Translations under genes and position numbers: made by a program
NCBI GenBank assembly: GCA_964496695.1
Contig: CAZCBE010000001.1
Coordinates: 201,265 to 265,264, forward strand
Direction of reading: 5' to 3'
DNA: 64,000 bases
From: SXTU01 sp964496695
GTDB lineage: Bacteria > Verrucomicrobiota > Verrucomicrobiia > Limisphaerales > SXTU01
The notes under the pieces: generated by a model
Told to the model about the DNA's origin: nothing
Seen by the model: the letters and a program-made list of their open reading frames with translations, nothing else
The model's database searches: none
Shown here: one piece after another, positions 1 through 9,357 of the stretch
Layout of the letters: each line of letters begins with the position of its first letter
How positions within the stretch are numbered: position 1 is the first letter of the stretch

Positions 1-3000
1 CCACGTCGTGATCTGCGTCTGGGCGGGCGCGGCGACGACGGGGTCGAGGATGTAGAGCGCGTCGTAGTATTTCAGCGCACCAGCGGCGACCTGTTCCTCG
101 GTGACCAGCTCGGGCTGGAAGTATTCATGCGAGAGCGCGAGGAAGGCGGCGCGTTTGTCCGCGAAGCTGGACTGCGCATTCCAATACTCGTTCGCCATCG
201 AGTAGAGCATGGCCACACGGCTCGGGCGCATCTGGGAGTTCGCCAGCACATCGTCCACGAGCGCGGAGCGGTTGTTCGTGACGTGGACGGCGCGGTAGGA
301 ATCTTCGCTCTCGGACCAGAAGCCTTCGGTGACGGCGTAGCTGGGGCCGTAGTTGAAGTAGCTGAGGTGCCGTGCGTTGTTGCCGAGCATCGTGTAGCTG
401 CGGAGCGTGGCGGGCCAGACGCAGTGCATCATCGGGTGGTTGAGCGGGGCCTGGCCGTAGCGGCGCGCGCCGGCGTTGTAGGGCGCGATGGAGAAGGCCA
501 CGGCCTGATGGCTGTCCCAGAACCAGCTCCCGAGCGACATCCAGTCGCTGATGCCAGGCATCATGGCCGGGCCGTTGGCGAGCTGGAAGGTGTCGAGCGG
601 CTGCTCGCTGGGGAAGTAGAGCGAGTGGCCGCTGAGGGCGACGAAGCCGCGCATCTGCGGGTTCGGCGCGAACTGGTGGATGGACTCGGCGGCGAGGTTG
701 AACATGCGCGCGGTAAGCCAGCCGGAGAACTTGCGGCTCCAGTAAAAGAGCCGCGCCTCCTCGGGCGTGCGGACCAGGTTCGGCGCGGTGAGCAGGCGCA
801 CTTCGTCCCAGGACTTCGCGCCGAAGAGCGTGGGTTGAACACCCTGTTCAGCGGCCCATTTGCGGAAGGAAACGTGCGCCTGAGCCATGCCCCCGGCGGG
901 CGTCCAGTCGGTGTTCACGAACTGTTCGAGCGGCTTGGGCTTGAACGAAGTGTCCTTCGCCGACGTGTCGTCGAGGCCGAGTTCGGCGAGGTCGCTCTTC
1001 TGTTTGTCAGCGGCATCCAGCGCCGAGAGATTCTCGCCTTTTTGCAGCGGGCGCAGACGCAGCTCGCGGATGACCTTGGGCGGGCCGGTGAGGCCGAAGC
1101 CGCCGCGCGGCGCGAGGCCGTCCTGCTGCTGGATCATCTTGCCGTTCAGATACAGCGCGGCGGAGGTGCCGTGATAGACGATCTTGAAGGGCGTGCCGGC
1201 GGCGGCGACCGAGGCACCGGGGCGGAGGATTTCCGAGTGCGTCGCCACACCCTTCTCGGTGCGGCCGATGGAGAGGTTCAGCTCGCGGTTCACGCTCACC
1301 GCGCCGAGGTGCCAGTAGGCGTAGCGCTGCGGATTCTGCGCGTCATCCAGCCCGACGCGGAAGCCGAACCAGCGCCCATGCTGCTCGACTTTGCCCTCGA
1401 GCACGCAGTCGTGGTAATCGCTGCGGCGCGTGTGGAGGTCGCTGCCGCCCACGGTGTCTTCCCACTTCTCGCCGCGCTCGTCACGGCTGAAGCGCCAGAC
1501 CGGCGCGCTCATCTCGCCGCGCGAGATTTCGCCCGGCTCGTCCGCGATCTGGAAGATGGTGACGCCGGAGTAAAACTCCTTTTGCGCGGTGAAATAGTTG
1601 CGGTAGTGCGCGTCGTATTGGCGGCGCGCGTCCGCCTCGTCAAAGGGCAGGTAGGCGGGCGGCCAGTAGTGTCCGCCCGCGCTGGTCCAGCCGTAGAGCT
1701 GACGATACTTCACCGGGTCCACGGCGGCGCCGACGGAGTTGAAGCCCAGCAGGCGCAGGGTCTGGTTCAAGTAGTCCACGCAGTCGCCGCTTGAGGCACC
1801 CCAGGAGTTGCCGAAATAGAGTTCGCCGCGCGTGAGCGGGAAGACCTCGCCGCCCGTGGCACGCAAGGCCATCTCGTAGTGCTCGCGGGCGTGGTCGCGG
1901 AGCGTGCGGAGCTTGTGCAGGTGCGTCTCGAAGTCCGGCAGCAGGGAGATGTTGAGGCCCTCGGGTTCGTTCCAGTTGAACTCGCGCAGGACGAAGTCCT
2001 GATGCGGGAGGACAGCGAATTGCGTCGCGCCCGCGGGCTTTACCTCGACCTTGCCCGCCGGGGTGAGCTGGAGAAGGAGATGCGCCTCGCCGCCGTTGAA
2101 CGCGGGCGAGCGCTCGATGTCCTGCAGGCGATACCAGCGCGTGAAGCCGGTGCGCGTGTGCGGCTCGGCCTTGAGCGCGGAGAGGCGGTCGGGATTCAGC
2201 GAGGCGCGGCCGGAGGCAAAGGGATCATAATGGACGCGGAAGCCGGCGGAGATGACCACGCCGGCCTTGGGCAACTGCTCGATGCGGAAACGGATGTAGC
2301 TGGCGCGCGGGGCGTTGATGTCGCCGACGAAGGGGTAGAGGACTTTGTCGTTCGTAGTGAGGAACGCGCCATCGAGCATCACGGCGTCAGCCGGGAGCCC
2401 GCTGGGAAGCTCGACTCGGAGCTGATGCGTGCCGGGCGACAGCGGCACCGTGCCGGCCTTCCACCAGTAGAAGGGGCGCGCCGTCTGCGGCTCTTCGAGG
2501 CGGTCGGGCGTGGCCCAGTCCTCGCCGGTCTTGCCGCCGGTGATGTCGCGGCGCAGGTCGCGGAGGTCTTTGTCGAGGTCGTCGAGGTCCTTGGCCGGGG
2601 CTTTGCCGCTGGGCTTGGCATCCGGGGTCACGGCGACGTCCTTGAACACGCCGCCTTTCGCCGCGAGCACGCGATAGGCCTCGAAGCCCGCCGGGCCGCC
2701 CTGGCCGTCCGCGCCGGCGTTCTGGCCGAGCGTGGTGGTGAGCAGGGATTGGTCGGCCTTGGTCAGCGAGACCTTCACAGGGAGACGGCCGCCGGTGCTG
2801 ATGCCGAGGCGGACCCAGAGCGTGTAACGGCCCGCGTGACGCACGGTGACGGGCGCGGTCACGGTGTTGGCGACCGGCACGGAGCCGGTGTCGAAAGCGG
2901 AGTCCTTGAGCTTGGTGAGGGCGGGCTTGGCGGGGGTGGTGGCGGTGAAGTCCGCCGGGCGCACGACGATGAGATGATGGGCATCCAGCGGCGAGAGGGA

Positions 3001-3081
3001 GCCGGGGCCTTCATACGCGGCGCGCGCGGAAAGGCACGACGCAAGCAGGGCCAGCAGCAGGGACGCGGACGGGAAATTCAT
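1..3081 (-). CDS. Large secreted glycoside-hydrolase-like protein, 3' end beyond the window
   Basis: An open minus-strand frame begins at ATG 3081 and runs off the window edge without a stop, giving at least 1027 codons. The N-terminus is a hydrophobic export signal (Leu/Ala-rich, ending near ARA-AYEG; LASC could alternatively be a lipobox). Residues of about 80-110 and 240-270 look like beta-rich sugar-binding modules. A segment at about 505-512 (FQIADEPGEIS) resembles the acid/base Glu region of TIM-barrel glycosidases. A following segment (about residues 560-660) resembles a LamG/3-keto-disaccharide-hydrolase jelly roll. The reading is coherent protein throughout, whereas the long plus-strand frames opposite are low-complexity Arg/Glu/Ala. 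It probably acts outside the cytoplasm on a polysaccharide or glycoside; substrate unknown. The CDS call is firm, the enzyme class is inference. Confidence 0.82.
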   Translation of the reverse strand, partial: MNFPSASLLLALLASCLSARAAYEGPGSLSPLDAHHLIVVRPADFTATTPAKPALTKLKDSAFDTGSVPVANTVTAPVTVRHAGRYTLWVRLGISTGGRLPVKVSLTKADQSLLTTTLGQNAGADGQGGPAGFEAYRVLAAKGGVFKDVAVTPDAKPSGKAPAKDLDDLDKDLRDLRRDITGGKTGEDWATPDRLEEPQTARPFYWWKAGTVPLSPGTHQLRVELPSGLPADAVMLDGAFLTTNDKVLYPFVGDINAPRASYIRFRIEQLPKAGVVISAGFRVHYDPFASGRASLNPDRLSALKAEPHTRTGFTRWYRLQDIERSPAFNGGEAHLLLQLTPAGKVEVKPAGATQFAVLPHQDFVLREFNWNEPEGLNISLLPDFETHLHKLRTLRDHAREHYEMALRATGGEVFPLTRGELYFGNSWGASSGDCVDYLNQTLRLLGFNSVGAAVDPVKYRQLYGWTSAGGHYWPPAYLPFDEADARRQYDAHYRNYFTAQKEFYSGVTIFQIADEPGEISRGEMSAPVWRFSRDERGEKWEDTVGGSDLHTRRSDYHDCVLEGKVEQHGRWFGFRVGLDDAQNPQRYAYWHLGAVSVNRELNLSIGRTEKGVATHSEILRPGASVAAAGTPFKIVYHGTSAALYLNGKMIQQQDGLAPRGGFGLTGPPKVIRELRLRPLQKGENLSALDAADKQKSDLAELGLDDTSAKDTSFKPKPLEQFVNTDWTPAGGMAQAHVSFRKWAAEQGVQPTLFGAKSWDEVRLLTAPNLVRTPEEARLFYWSRKFSGWLTARMFNLAAESIHQFAPNPQMRGFVALSGHSLYFPSEQPLDTFQLANGPAMMPGISDWMSLGSWFWDSHQAVAFSIAPYNAGARRYGQAPLNHPMMHCVWPATLRSYTMLGNNARHLSYFNYGPSYAVTEGFWSESEDSYRAVHVTNNRSALVDDVLANSQMRPSRVAMLYSMANEYWNAQSSFADKRAAFLALSHEYFQPELVTEEQVAAGALKYYDALYILDPVVAAPAQTQITTW

Positions 3082-3212
3082 GCTGAGAGATGTTGCCGGA
3101 TTCAGACGGAGGGAGGCGAGGGCGATTCACGAGGGGGACAAGCTCCAAAATCCAAATGCCAAAATCCAACTACGCCAGACTCCGGCGGGCCGTCTGACCA
3201 ATTCGGACTCCC

Positions 3213-3330
3213 TCTCCCTTCCTCGGAGGAGGGGAGAGGGTTGGGGTGAGGGGTAACGTGCGTCGGCATGAGTAGCCCCACCCCTCATCCGGCCTGCGGC
3301 CACCTTCTCCCCTCCTCCGAGGAAGGGAGA
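3213..3330. repeat. Palindromic element family E, copy 1 (CCCTCTCCC type)
   Basis: Arms 3213-3240 and 3303-3330 are inverted repeats matching at 27 of 28 positions (TCTCCCTTCCTCGGAGGAGG and so on). The GGGTGAGGG tail is shared with copies near 26064-26100 and 48201-48297. It lies in the 731-base gap upstream of mqnD. Confidence 0.75.
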
Positions 3331-3396
3331 AGGCGTGCCTCGTCGCGTCCAGTTGCAGCTTCGCAATTGCCATCGAGCATTGTGGGGCACAGATGG

Positions 3397-3581
3397 TGGA
3401 GTGCGGCGAGTTCTCGCCGCTTTCCGCAGGCGACTGGCCGCCGTCGGCTGCCGGGAGCGGACGTAGGCTGGGTGGCAACCGCGCTCGCGCGAGCAGGAGC
3501 GCGGTCAAGCACTGTGCGGGTCAGGTTCTCGACGGCGACAAGTCGCCTGCGGAAAGCGGTGACGAGTCACCGCACTCCATA
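3397..3581. repeat. MITE-like palindromic element family A, copy 1
   Basis: About 185 bp with roughly 50-bp inverted ends (TGGAGTGCGG at the left, CCGCACTCCAT at the right). The ends contain nested 14-bp palindromes of the form GGYGAC-NN-GTCRCC, and the centre carries GCGCTCGCGCGAGC. A second copy lies at 38101-38288. The rest of the 3082-3812 gap holds family E and short TTTGGA-type repeats (3713-3757); I see no gene in it. Confidence 0.85.
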
Positions 3582-3812
3582 GCGCGCCCGGAATTCGAGA
3601 GCTGCGTTGCAAAACGGAACTGCACCGCAGAGGCGGGACGGGCGCAGGGAAGGGAATTTCAGATTTCAGATTTGAAATCTCAGAGGGCGGTGTTGCACCG
3701 GCCTGTGAATTTGGAATTTGGGACTTCTTTGGAGCTTGGAGTTTGAACCTTGGAATTTGCCCCGGCATTTCTCCACTCGACAAGGGGGCGTGTGGCTTGG
3801 ACATTTTACCCC

Positions 3813-4664
3813 ATGTCGCAACGCACGCTGACGCTCGGTCATTCGCCGGACCCAGACGACGCCTTCATGTTCTACGCGCTGGCGAAGGATCTGATCCCGG
3901 CGCAGGGCTACCAGTTCCAGCACATCCTGCAGGACATCCAGACGCTCAATGAGCGCGCGACGCGCGGCGAGCTGGACATCTCCGCCGTCAGCATCCACGC
4001 CTACGCGCACGTCAGCGAGCAATACGCGCTGCTGCCCAGCGGCGCGAGCATGGGCGATGGCTACGGGCCGATGCTCATCGCGAAGCGCCCGTTGACACGC
4101 GAGGCCATGGCCACGCGGCGCATCGCGGTGCCGGGCCGGATGACGAGCGCGTTTCTCGCGCTGCAGCTTTATCTCGGCAAGCCGGCGCGGGAGTTCGAGC
4201 ATGTGATCGTGCCGTTCGACCTGATCTTCGAGGCGGTGCAGAACGGCGTGGCCGACGTGGGGCTGATCATTCACGAGGGGCAGCTCACGTTTGAGAAGCA
4301 CGGGTTCAAGCTCTGCGAGGATCTCGGCGCGTGGTGGGGCCGGGAGAACGACGGGCTGCCGCTGCCGCTGGGCGGGAATGTGATTCACAAGCGCATCCCG
4401 GCGGACGAGCGCAAGGTCATCTCCGACCTGCTCACCGCGAGCATCCGCTACAGCCTGGACCACCGGCCCGAGGCGGTGGCGCACTCGCTGCGCTGGGCGC
4501 GCGGCATGGGCCATGACCTCGCGGACAAGTTCGTGGGCATGTATGTGAACCACTGGACGCTGGACTACGGCGAGCGCGGACGGGAGGCGATCCAGCGGTT
4601 CCTCGGCAAAGCGGCGGCAGCGGGGCTGATCCCGAAGCAGCCGGAGCTGGAGTTTGTGGTCTGA
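3813..4664 (+). CDS. mqnD: 1,4-dihydroxy-6-naphthoate synthase (MqnD)
   Basis: A 283-residue cytoplasmic enzyme of the futalosine menaquinone pathway, converting cyclic dehypoxanthinylfutalosine to 1,4-dihydroxy-6-naphthoate. The N-terminal GHSPDPDDAFMFYAL motif, the ISAVSIHAYAHV segment and the HEGQLTFEKHGF segment are hallmarks of MqnD within the periplasmic-binding-protein fold (MqnA/MqnD family). The length equals the family norm. I chose ATG 3813 because the family begins a few residues before the SPDPDD motif; the frame extends to 3750 but only through repeat-like DNA. It stands alone, convergent with the response regulator at 4778-5365, with a palindromic element between the stops. It implies menaquinone-based respiration. 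Confidence 0.93.
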   Translation: MSQRTLTLGHSPDPDDAFMFYALAKDLIPAQGYQFQHILQDIQTLNERATRGELDISAVSIHAYAHVSEQYALLPSGASMGDGYGPMLIAKRPLTREAMATRRIAVPGRMTSAFLALQLYLGKPAREFEHVIVPFDLIFEAVQNGVADVGLIIHEGQLTFEKHGFKLCEDLGAWWGRENDGLPLPLGGNVIHKRIPADERKVISDLLTASIRYSLDHRPEAVAHSLRWARGMGHDLADKFVGMYVNHWTLDYGERGREAIQRFLGKAAAAGLIPKQPELEFVV

Positions 4665-4674
4665 ACCGGCGGTA

Positions 4675-4773
4675 GGGCGCGCGGCATTTATGCCGCTTCG
4701 AGGTGCCACCCACTTTGGAGTTTGAACCCCGCATTGCGTGCGGACGTTGAAGCGGCCTGAAGGCCGCGCGCCC
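4675..4773. repeat. Palindromic element family B, copy 1
   Basis: 25-bp inverted arms 4675-4699 (GGGCGCGCGGCATTTATGCC...) and 4749-4773. It sits between the convergent stops of mqnD and the response regulator, so it may act as a bidirectional terminator. Further copies are at 15319-15615 and 43588-43684. Confidence 0.85.
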
Positions 4774-4777
4774 AAGG

Positions 4778-5365
4778 CTACTTCACCCGGCTGATCTTCT
4801 CGCGGCACTCAGGGCAGCAGACGTTGAACGTCGTTTCGCCGGTGTTGGTCGGGAAGGGCAGCTCGATCTTGTGCCACTGGTCCTGCAGATCCTTCGCCCG
4901 GCCACAGACGCTGCAAATCGAGATGAAGTTCTTGAGCTGCTCGATGCCCTGCAGGGAGGCCTCGGCCGTGGAAATGCGCTGCACCAGGTAGGACTGCAGC
5001 TCCACCGAACGGACGCCGACCTTGAGCCGGGCCTGGAGGACTTCCTTGTCGAACGGCTTGCTGACGAAGTCGTCCACGCCGGCGTCGAACGCGTCGAGGA
5101 GGCTCTCCTTGCCGCCGCGCGCGGTGCACAGGATGACGTAGAAAGGGGTGATGTTCGCCTCGCGGATGCGACGGGTCAGCTCCATGCCGTTGACTTCGGG
5201 CATGAACCAGTCGAACAGGCCCATGCGCAGGGAAGTGTCGTGCTGGAGCACTTCCCACGCCTCCGCGCCGTTGGTCGTGGGGACGACCCCATAACCCCAT
5301 TTCGACAACAGGTTCATCAACACCTGGCGAATGATCGGGTCGTCGTCCGCGATCAGTATCTTCAT
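4778..5365 (-). CDS. Response regulator, receiver domain with C-terminal Cys-pair motif
   Basis: 195 residues. Residues 1-120 are a CheY-like receiver with the acidic pocket (Asp8, Asp9), the phospho-acceptor Asp52 (FDWFMPEVNG), Thr81 and Lys103 (SKPF). No DNA-binding output domain follows. Instead a helical linker leads to CSVCGRAKD and, about 35 residues on, CCPEC. This matches the Cys-x2-Cys ... Cys-Pro-x-Cys tail found on some receiver and PAS signalling proteins and could bind metal. It is divergent from the kinase gene at 5719, separated by 353 bases, so the two may belong to one signalling locus. ATG 5365 begins exactly at the first receiver strand. Confidence 0.9.
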   Translation of the reverse strand: MKILIADDDPIIRQVLMNLLSKWGYGVVPTTNGAEAWEVLQHDTSLRMGLFDWFMPEVNGMELTRRIREANITPFYVILCTARGGKESLLDAFDAGVDDFVSKPFDKEVLQARLKVGVRSVELQSYLVQRISTAEASLQGIEQLKNFISICSVCGRAKDLQDQWHKIELPFPTNTGETTFNVCCPECREKISRVK

Positions 5366-5718
5366 GAAGTGGCTGTGTGACAGCGGCAGTTGCCTGTCTG
5401 TCGTCGCTGTGTGTAGCCAGAAACAAGGGAGGCGACAATGAAATTATCCGGCGGCAGTCCGGCAAGGGCGCACGGGAGATGGGCCGGCGCGCGGACGGTC
5501 CCTGTCCGCAGCCTGCGGCCCAGGGGCGAATGGTCCCGGCTTGGAAGCGGTTCTCGACGGGGCGGCGGCGGCAAGCCGGGACGGCGCGCGCTCCGGGGCA
5601 TCCGGTTGAAATTGCACGGGTCGGGCCAAGAACGTGCTTGCGCCGACTGGCGCGGCTTCTAAGCTCTGGTGCGCTGGTTCGCCGCAAGGTTGACAGAACC
5701 GGATTCGTCCATAATCGC
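5366..5718. other. Divergent intergenic region
   Basis: 353 bases between the divergent response regulator and kinase genes. They must hold both promoters. A GGGAGG-preceded ATG at 5438 opens a 74-codon plus-strand frame, but its Arg/Gly-rich translation does not look like a protein. No repeat or RNA gene was seen. Confidence 0.5.
5690..5715 (+). promoter_or_regulatory. Putative sigma70-type promoter of the kinase gene
   Basis: A perfect TTGACA (5690-5695) is followed by CATAAT (5710-5715, 14-base spacer) or TAATCG (5712-5717, 16-base spacer). The ATG is at 5719, so transcription would start at or next to the start codon, implying a leaderless or nearly leaderless mRNA. The spacer is short, so this is tentative. 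Confidence 0.4.
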
Positions 5719-8700
5719 ATGAGCAGCGAGCAGCCTACGAACAATCCCGGGACGTTTCGTCCACCGTCCTTCGACGACAACCTCGGCGCGGACGTAACGA
5801 GCCCCGGCACGATGTCCTTGGGCGTCGGCCAGAAGGTTTTCACCCATTTCACGCTGAAGCGCCTGCTGGGCCAGGGGGCGATGGGCATGGTGTGGCTCGC
5901 GCACAACGGCAACCTGAACCGCGAGGTTGCCCTCAAGTTCCTGCCGCAGGTGCTGGCCGGGGACAACATCGTGCTGGATGAACTGCGCCGCGAGACGCTG
6001 CGCTGCCTGGATCTTTCGCATCATCACATCACGCGCGTTTACGGCCTGGAGCTGGGCGAGTCCGGCACCGGCGCGGGTGGCAAGCTGGCGGCGATCCACA
6101 TGGAGTATGTGGACGGCCCGACCCTCCGCGAGCTGATGCACAAGCGTGTGACCGAGGAGGGCAAGCCGCCGATCTTCGAGGTGCGGGAAATCACCGCCTG
6201 GGTGAACCAGCTCTGCGACGCGCTGCACTACGCGCACACGAAGGCCAAGCTCGCACACCGCGACCTCAAGCCCTCGAACGTGATGATCAACAGCCGCGGC
6301 GAGCTGAAGCTGGCGGACTTCGGCGTGGCGCGGAAGATCGTGGACAACCTGGCCCAGGTCACGAATCTCGTGGTCGGCACCGGCACCACGGCCTACATGA
6401 GCCCCCAGCAGATGAACGGGGGCGTGCCACATCCCACGGATGACGTGTATTCGCTGGGGGCGACGATCTTCGAACTGCTCACCAGCAAGCCGCCGTTCTT
6501 CAGCGGTGACATGCGGCATCAGGTCTCGCAGGTGAAGGCGCCCACGATGGCCGAGCGGCGTGAGCAGCTTGGCTTCACGAACTGCGAGCCCATTCCTGAC
6601 ATCTGGGAAGAAACGGTCGCCGCCTGCCTGGCCAAGAACCCGGAAGACCGGCCGCAGACCTGCGAGGACGTGGCGAAAATGTTCCGGGGCGAGTCCTTGC
6701 TCCCGGCCGCCCCGGCTTTCGACAAGAAAGGACCGGCGACCCAGCGACCCACCTCCCGGCCCACCACCCGCCCCGCATCCCGCCCGGCCGACCCCGAGCC
6801 GGAACCGGAAGCGCCGCGCAAAGACTTCCCGCTCATGCCGGTGGCCGCCGGCGTGGTGGTGCTGCTCGCCGTGGTCGGCGGCGGCATCTGGTGGCAGGGC
6901 CAGAAAAAGGGCGGAACCCCCGTCCAGCCCGGGCCGGTGACACCCGCGCCGGAGGTCAAGCTTCCCCCCGAGCCCCCGGCCGCACCGCAGTTTGGCAGCC
7001 TGGCGGTCGTCAGCGAGCCGCCCGGCGCGGAGGTCATCTTCGACGGCAAGAAGATCATCCGCACACCGACCACGCTCACGAACATCCAGACCGGCGCGCA
7101 CACGCTGCTTTTCCGCCTGCCGAACCACGAGGACGAGATCAAGGAAGTCACCTTGAAGGACGCGGGGACGCTCGAGGTCAAGGTGCTCCTCAAGCGCCTC
7201 ACCGGCCAGGTGAACCTCGAAAGCAAACCGGACAAGTCGGAGTTCGTGCTCAAAAACGCCGCCGATGGCACCGAGGTGGCGCGCGGGCAGACGCCGTTCA
7301 AGACCAACCTCGCCACGGGCCGCTACACCGTCACGCTGAAGCGCGCGGACCATGCGGACCGGGTGGAGAACCTGACCGTTGAGCAGGGCGGTTCGGCGAC
7401 GATCAGCTACGAGTTCCCGCAAGGCGCGATGGATCTGCGCAGCACGCCGCCTGGCCTCGGCTTCGAAATCAGCAAGGACGGCAAGAAGCTGATGGCGGGC
7501 GTGACCCCGACGAACTTCACCGACCTGCCCGCCGGCAGCTACCGCGTCAGCATCAAGCGGGATGGCTACCAGCCGTTCGACGACACGGTGGCCGTGCTCA
7601 AGGGCTTCGTCACCCCGATCAATTGGAACAGCACGGACAACGTGGTGCGCGGCGGGTTCAGCATCACGACCACGCCCACCAATGCGAGCGCCGTGATCGA
7701 GGGGCAGGCCCCGCGCTTCACGCCGGCGCTCTTCGCCAGCCTCGCGCCCGGCAAATACAACGTGACCTTCCAGTTGGAGGGCTATGAAGCCGAGCAGCGG
7801 GAGATCGAGGTCAAGGGCGGGAGCACCAATCCCATCCCGGCGGTGGTCCTCAAGCGCTCCACTGGCACGCTCCAGCTCGCCTCCACCCCGGCGAACCTCG
7901 CCTACGAAATCCAGCCGATAAACGTCACCGGCGGCGAACTCAAGAAGGGCAGCACCAAGGCGGCTCCGGAGGCCCTCGCCCTGCCCACGGGCGCCTACCT
8001 CGTCAAGGTGCAGCGCCCGGGCTGGCCGGATTTCAGCAAGGAAATCCGCGTCAACCGCCAGCAGTCCACGTCCGTCACACATGAGTTCGAGGAGGGCACG
8101 CTGGACATCACCGTGAAGCCCTCGAGCGCGAAGCTCATGGTGGATGGCAAGGCTGTCACGAAGTTCCCCATCCCGCTGCCGCCGGGGCCGAAGGAGATCG
8201 TGGCCAGCTACGGCACGGTGCCCAACCTGGTCACCAACGTGGCGCTGGCCAAGGGGCAGAACCTGGTGCTCCCCATCGAGTTCCCCGGCACGGTCGCGGT
8301 CACCGTGGTGCCGCCGGGAGCGGAGATTTTTGTCGGCGGCGTCTCGCGGGGCAAGGCCAGCCCCACCTTGGAACTGGCTGGTCTCCCGCCCGGCAACGTG
8401 GTCCTCGAAGCCCGGTTGGAAAACTACCAGCCCCTGAAGTCCAATCCGGTCGCGGTGAGCGCCGGGGAGCGCAAGACGATCAAACTCGACCTGGTCAAAG
8501 TCCCGGCCGCCAAGCCCCCCACGCCGCCGCCCGTCGAGCCCAAGCCGCCGGTGCCCCCGCCCACGCCGAAGCCGGTGGAGGTGGCCAAGGTCACGACGCC
8601 TGCTCCCGCCACCACGGGCGTGCCCACCGCCGCCACCAAGAAATGGAAGAACAGCCTGGGCATGGAACTCATCGCCGTGGCGGGGATCAACAGCCTGATG

Positions 8701-9339
8701 TGCATCCACGAGACCCGGGTGCAGGACTATCAGGGATTCCCCAAGGTCAAGGACTACGGCTGGGAGCCGCTCACCACCCCGACCCCGCAGACCGGCGAGC
8801 ATCCGGCCGTAAACGTGACCTGGCAGAACGCGAAGGAATACTGCGACTGGCTCACGGAGAAGGAACGCAAGGCCGGCACGATCTCCGCCACCCAGTTCTA
8901 CCGCCTCCCGACCGATGCCGAATGGAGCGCCGCCGTGGGCCTGGAGCCGGAGAAGGGGGCCAACCCCGCCGAGCGCGGCAAATCCATGCCCAAGGACAAG
9001 GCGCCCTGGGGCTCCACGAAAGACGCGCCCCCGCCCAAGGGTGTCGGCAATTATGGGCCCGGCAACGGCAGCGACACCTTCCCCGGCACAGCCCCGGTGA
9101 AGAGCTTCCCCGCCAATGAAAACGGGATCTACGACCTGGGCGGCAACGCCTCTGAATGGTGCGAGGACAAGTTCAGCACTTTGGACGGCGTATATGTGCT
9201 GCGCGGCGGCTCATGGAAGACCGAGGTGCTCAAGAACAACCGCCCCTCGAACCTGGCGATGCTCTCCGGCTACCGCTTCCCGGGCTCCATCGGCCTCGAC
9301 GACACCGGCTTCCGGGTTGTGCTCGACCTCGGGAGATAA
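5719..9339 (+). CDS. Membrane Ser/Thr protein kinase with PEGA repeats and FGE-fold C-terminal domain
   Basis: 1206 residues from ATG 5719. Kinase domain about 44-320: glycine loop GQGAMG (51-56), Lys73, catalytic HRDLKPSN with Asp182, DFG Asp200. A Pro/Arg-rich linker precedes one membrane helix at about 372-394 (MPVAAGVVVLLAVVGGGIWW). The outside part carries serial PEGA-type beta modules (about 425-925; e.g. VVSEPPGAEVIFDG), a Pro-rich stretch, then a formylglycine-generating-enzyme-like fold (about 974-1206: YDLGGNASEWCED, LRGGSWK, TGFRVV). That last domain lacks the catalytic Cys pair expected after RGGS, so it is probably a binding or structural module. The upstream in-frame extension to 5377 looks non-coding. 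The cyclase-FHA gene starts 18 bases downstream and is a natural phosphorylation partner. Inference: a sensor kinase reading an envelope signal. Confidence 0.93.
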   Translation: MSSEQPTNNPGTFRPPSFDDNLGADVTSPGTMSLGVGQKVFTHFTLKRLLGQGAMGMVWLAHNGNLNREVALKFLPQVLAGDNIVLDELRRETLRCLDLSHHHITRVYGLELGESGTGAGGKLAAIHMEYVDGPTLRELMHKRVTEEGKPPIFEVREITAWVNQLCDALHYAHTKAKLAHRDLKPSNVMINSRGELKLADFGVARKIVDNLAQVTNLVVGTGTTAYMSPQQMNGGVPHPTDDVYSLGATIFELLTSKPPFFSGDMRHQVSQVKAPTMAERREQLGFTNCEPIPDIWEETVAACLAKNPEDRPQTCEDVAKMFRGESLLPAAPAFDKKGPATQRPTSRPTTRPASRPADPEPEPEAPRKDFPLMPVAAGVVVLLAVVGGGIWWQGQKKGGTPVQPGPVTPAPEVKLPPEPPAAPQFGSLAVVSEPPGAEVIFDGKKIIRTPTTLTNIQTGAHTLLFRLPNHEDEIKEVTLKDAGTLEVKVLLKRLTGQVNLESKPDKSEFVLKNAADGTEVARGQTPFKTNLATGRYTVTLKRADHADRVENLTVEQGGSATISYEFPQGAMDLRSTPPGLGFEISKDGKKLMAGVTPTNFTDLPAGSYRVSIKRDGYQPFDDTVAVLKGFVTPINWNSTDNVVRGGFSITTTPTNASAVIEGQAPRFTPALFASLAPGKYNVTFQLEGYEAEQREIEVKGGSTNPIPAVVLKRSTGTLQLASTPANLAYEIQPINVTGGELKKGSTKAAPEALALPTGAYLVKVQRPGWPDFSKEIRVNRQQSTSVTHEFEEGTLDITVKPSSAKLMVDGKAVTKFPIPLPPGPKEIVASYGTVPNLVTNVALAKGQNLVLPIEFPGTVAVTVVPPGAEIFVGGVSRGKASPTLELAGLPPGNVVLEARLENYQPLKSNPVAVSAGERKTIKLDLVKVPAAKPPTPPPVEPKPPVPPPTPKPVEVAKVTTPAPATTGVPTAATKKWKNSLGMELIAVAGINSLMCIHETRVQDYQGFPKVKDYGWEPLTTPTPQTGEHPAVNVTWQNAKEYCDWLTEKERKAGTISATQFYRLPTDAEWSAAVGLEPEKGANPAERGKSMPKDKAPWGSTKDAPPPKGVGNYGPGNGSDTFPGTAPVKSFPANENGIYDLGGNASEWCEDKFSTLDGVYVLRGGSWKTEVLKNNRPSNLAMLSGYRFPGSIGLDDTGFRVVLDLGR

Positions 9340-9357
9340 TTTTGCACACCCTCCTGC

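Noticed and set aside
127..3249. Long plus-strand open frames over the first 3 kb
   Set aside because: They are antisense to a coherent minus-strand protein with a signal peptide; their translations are Arg/Glu/Ala/Val-rich low complexity, as expected opposite a high-GC gene.
5438..5662. Small plus-strand ORF with a strong GGGAGG ribosome-binding site
   Set aside because: The translation is Arg/Gly/Ser-rich without any folded-protein character, and the ATG is within a divergent promoter region.
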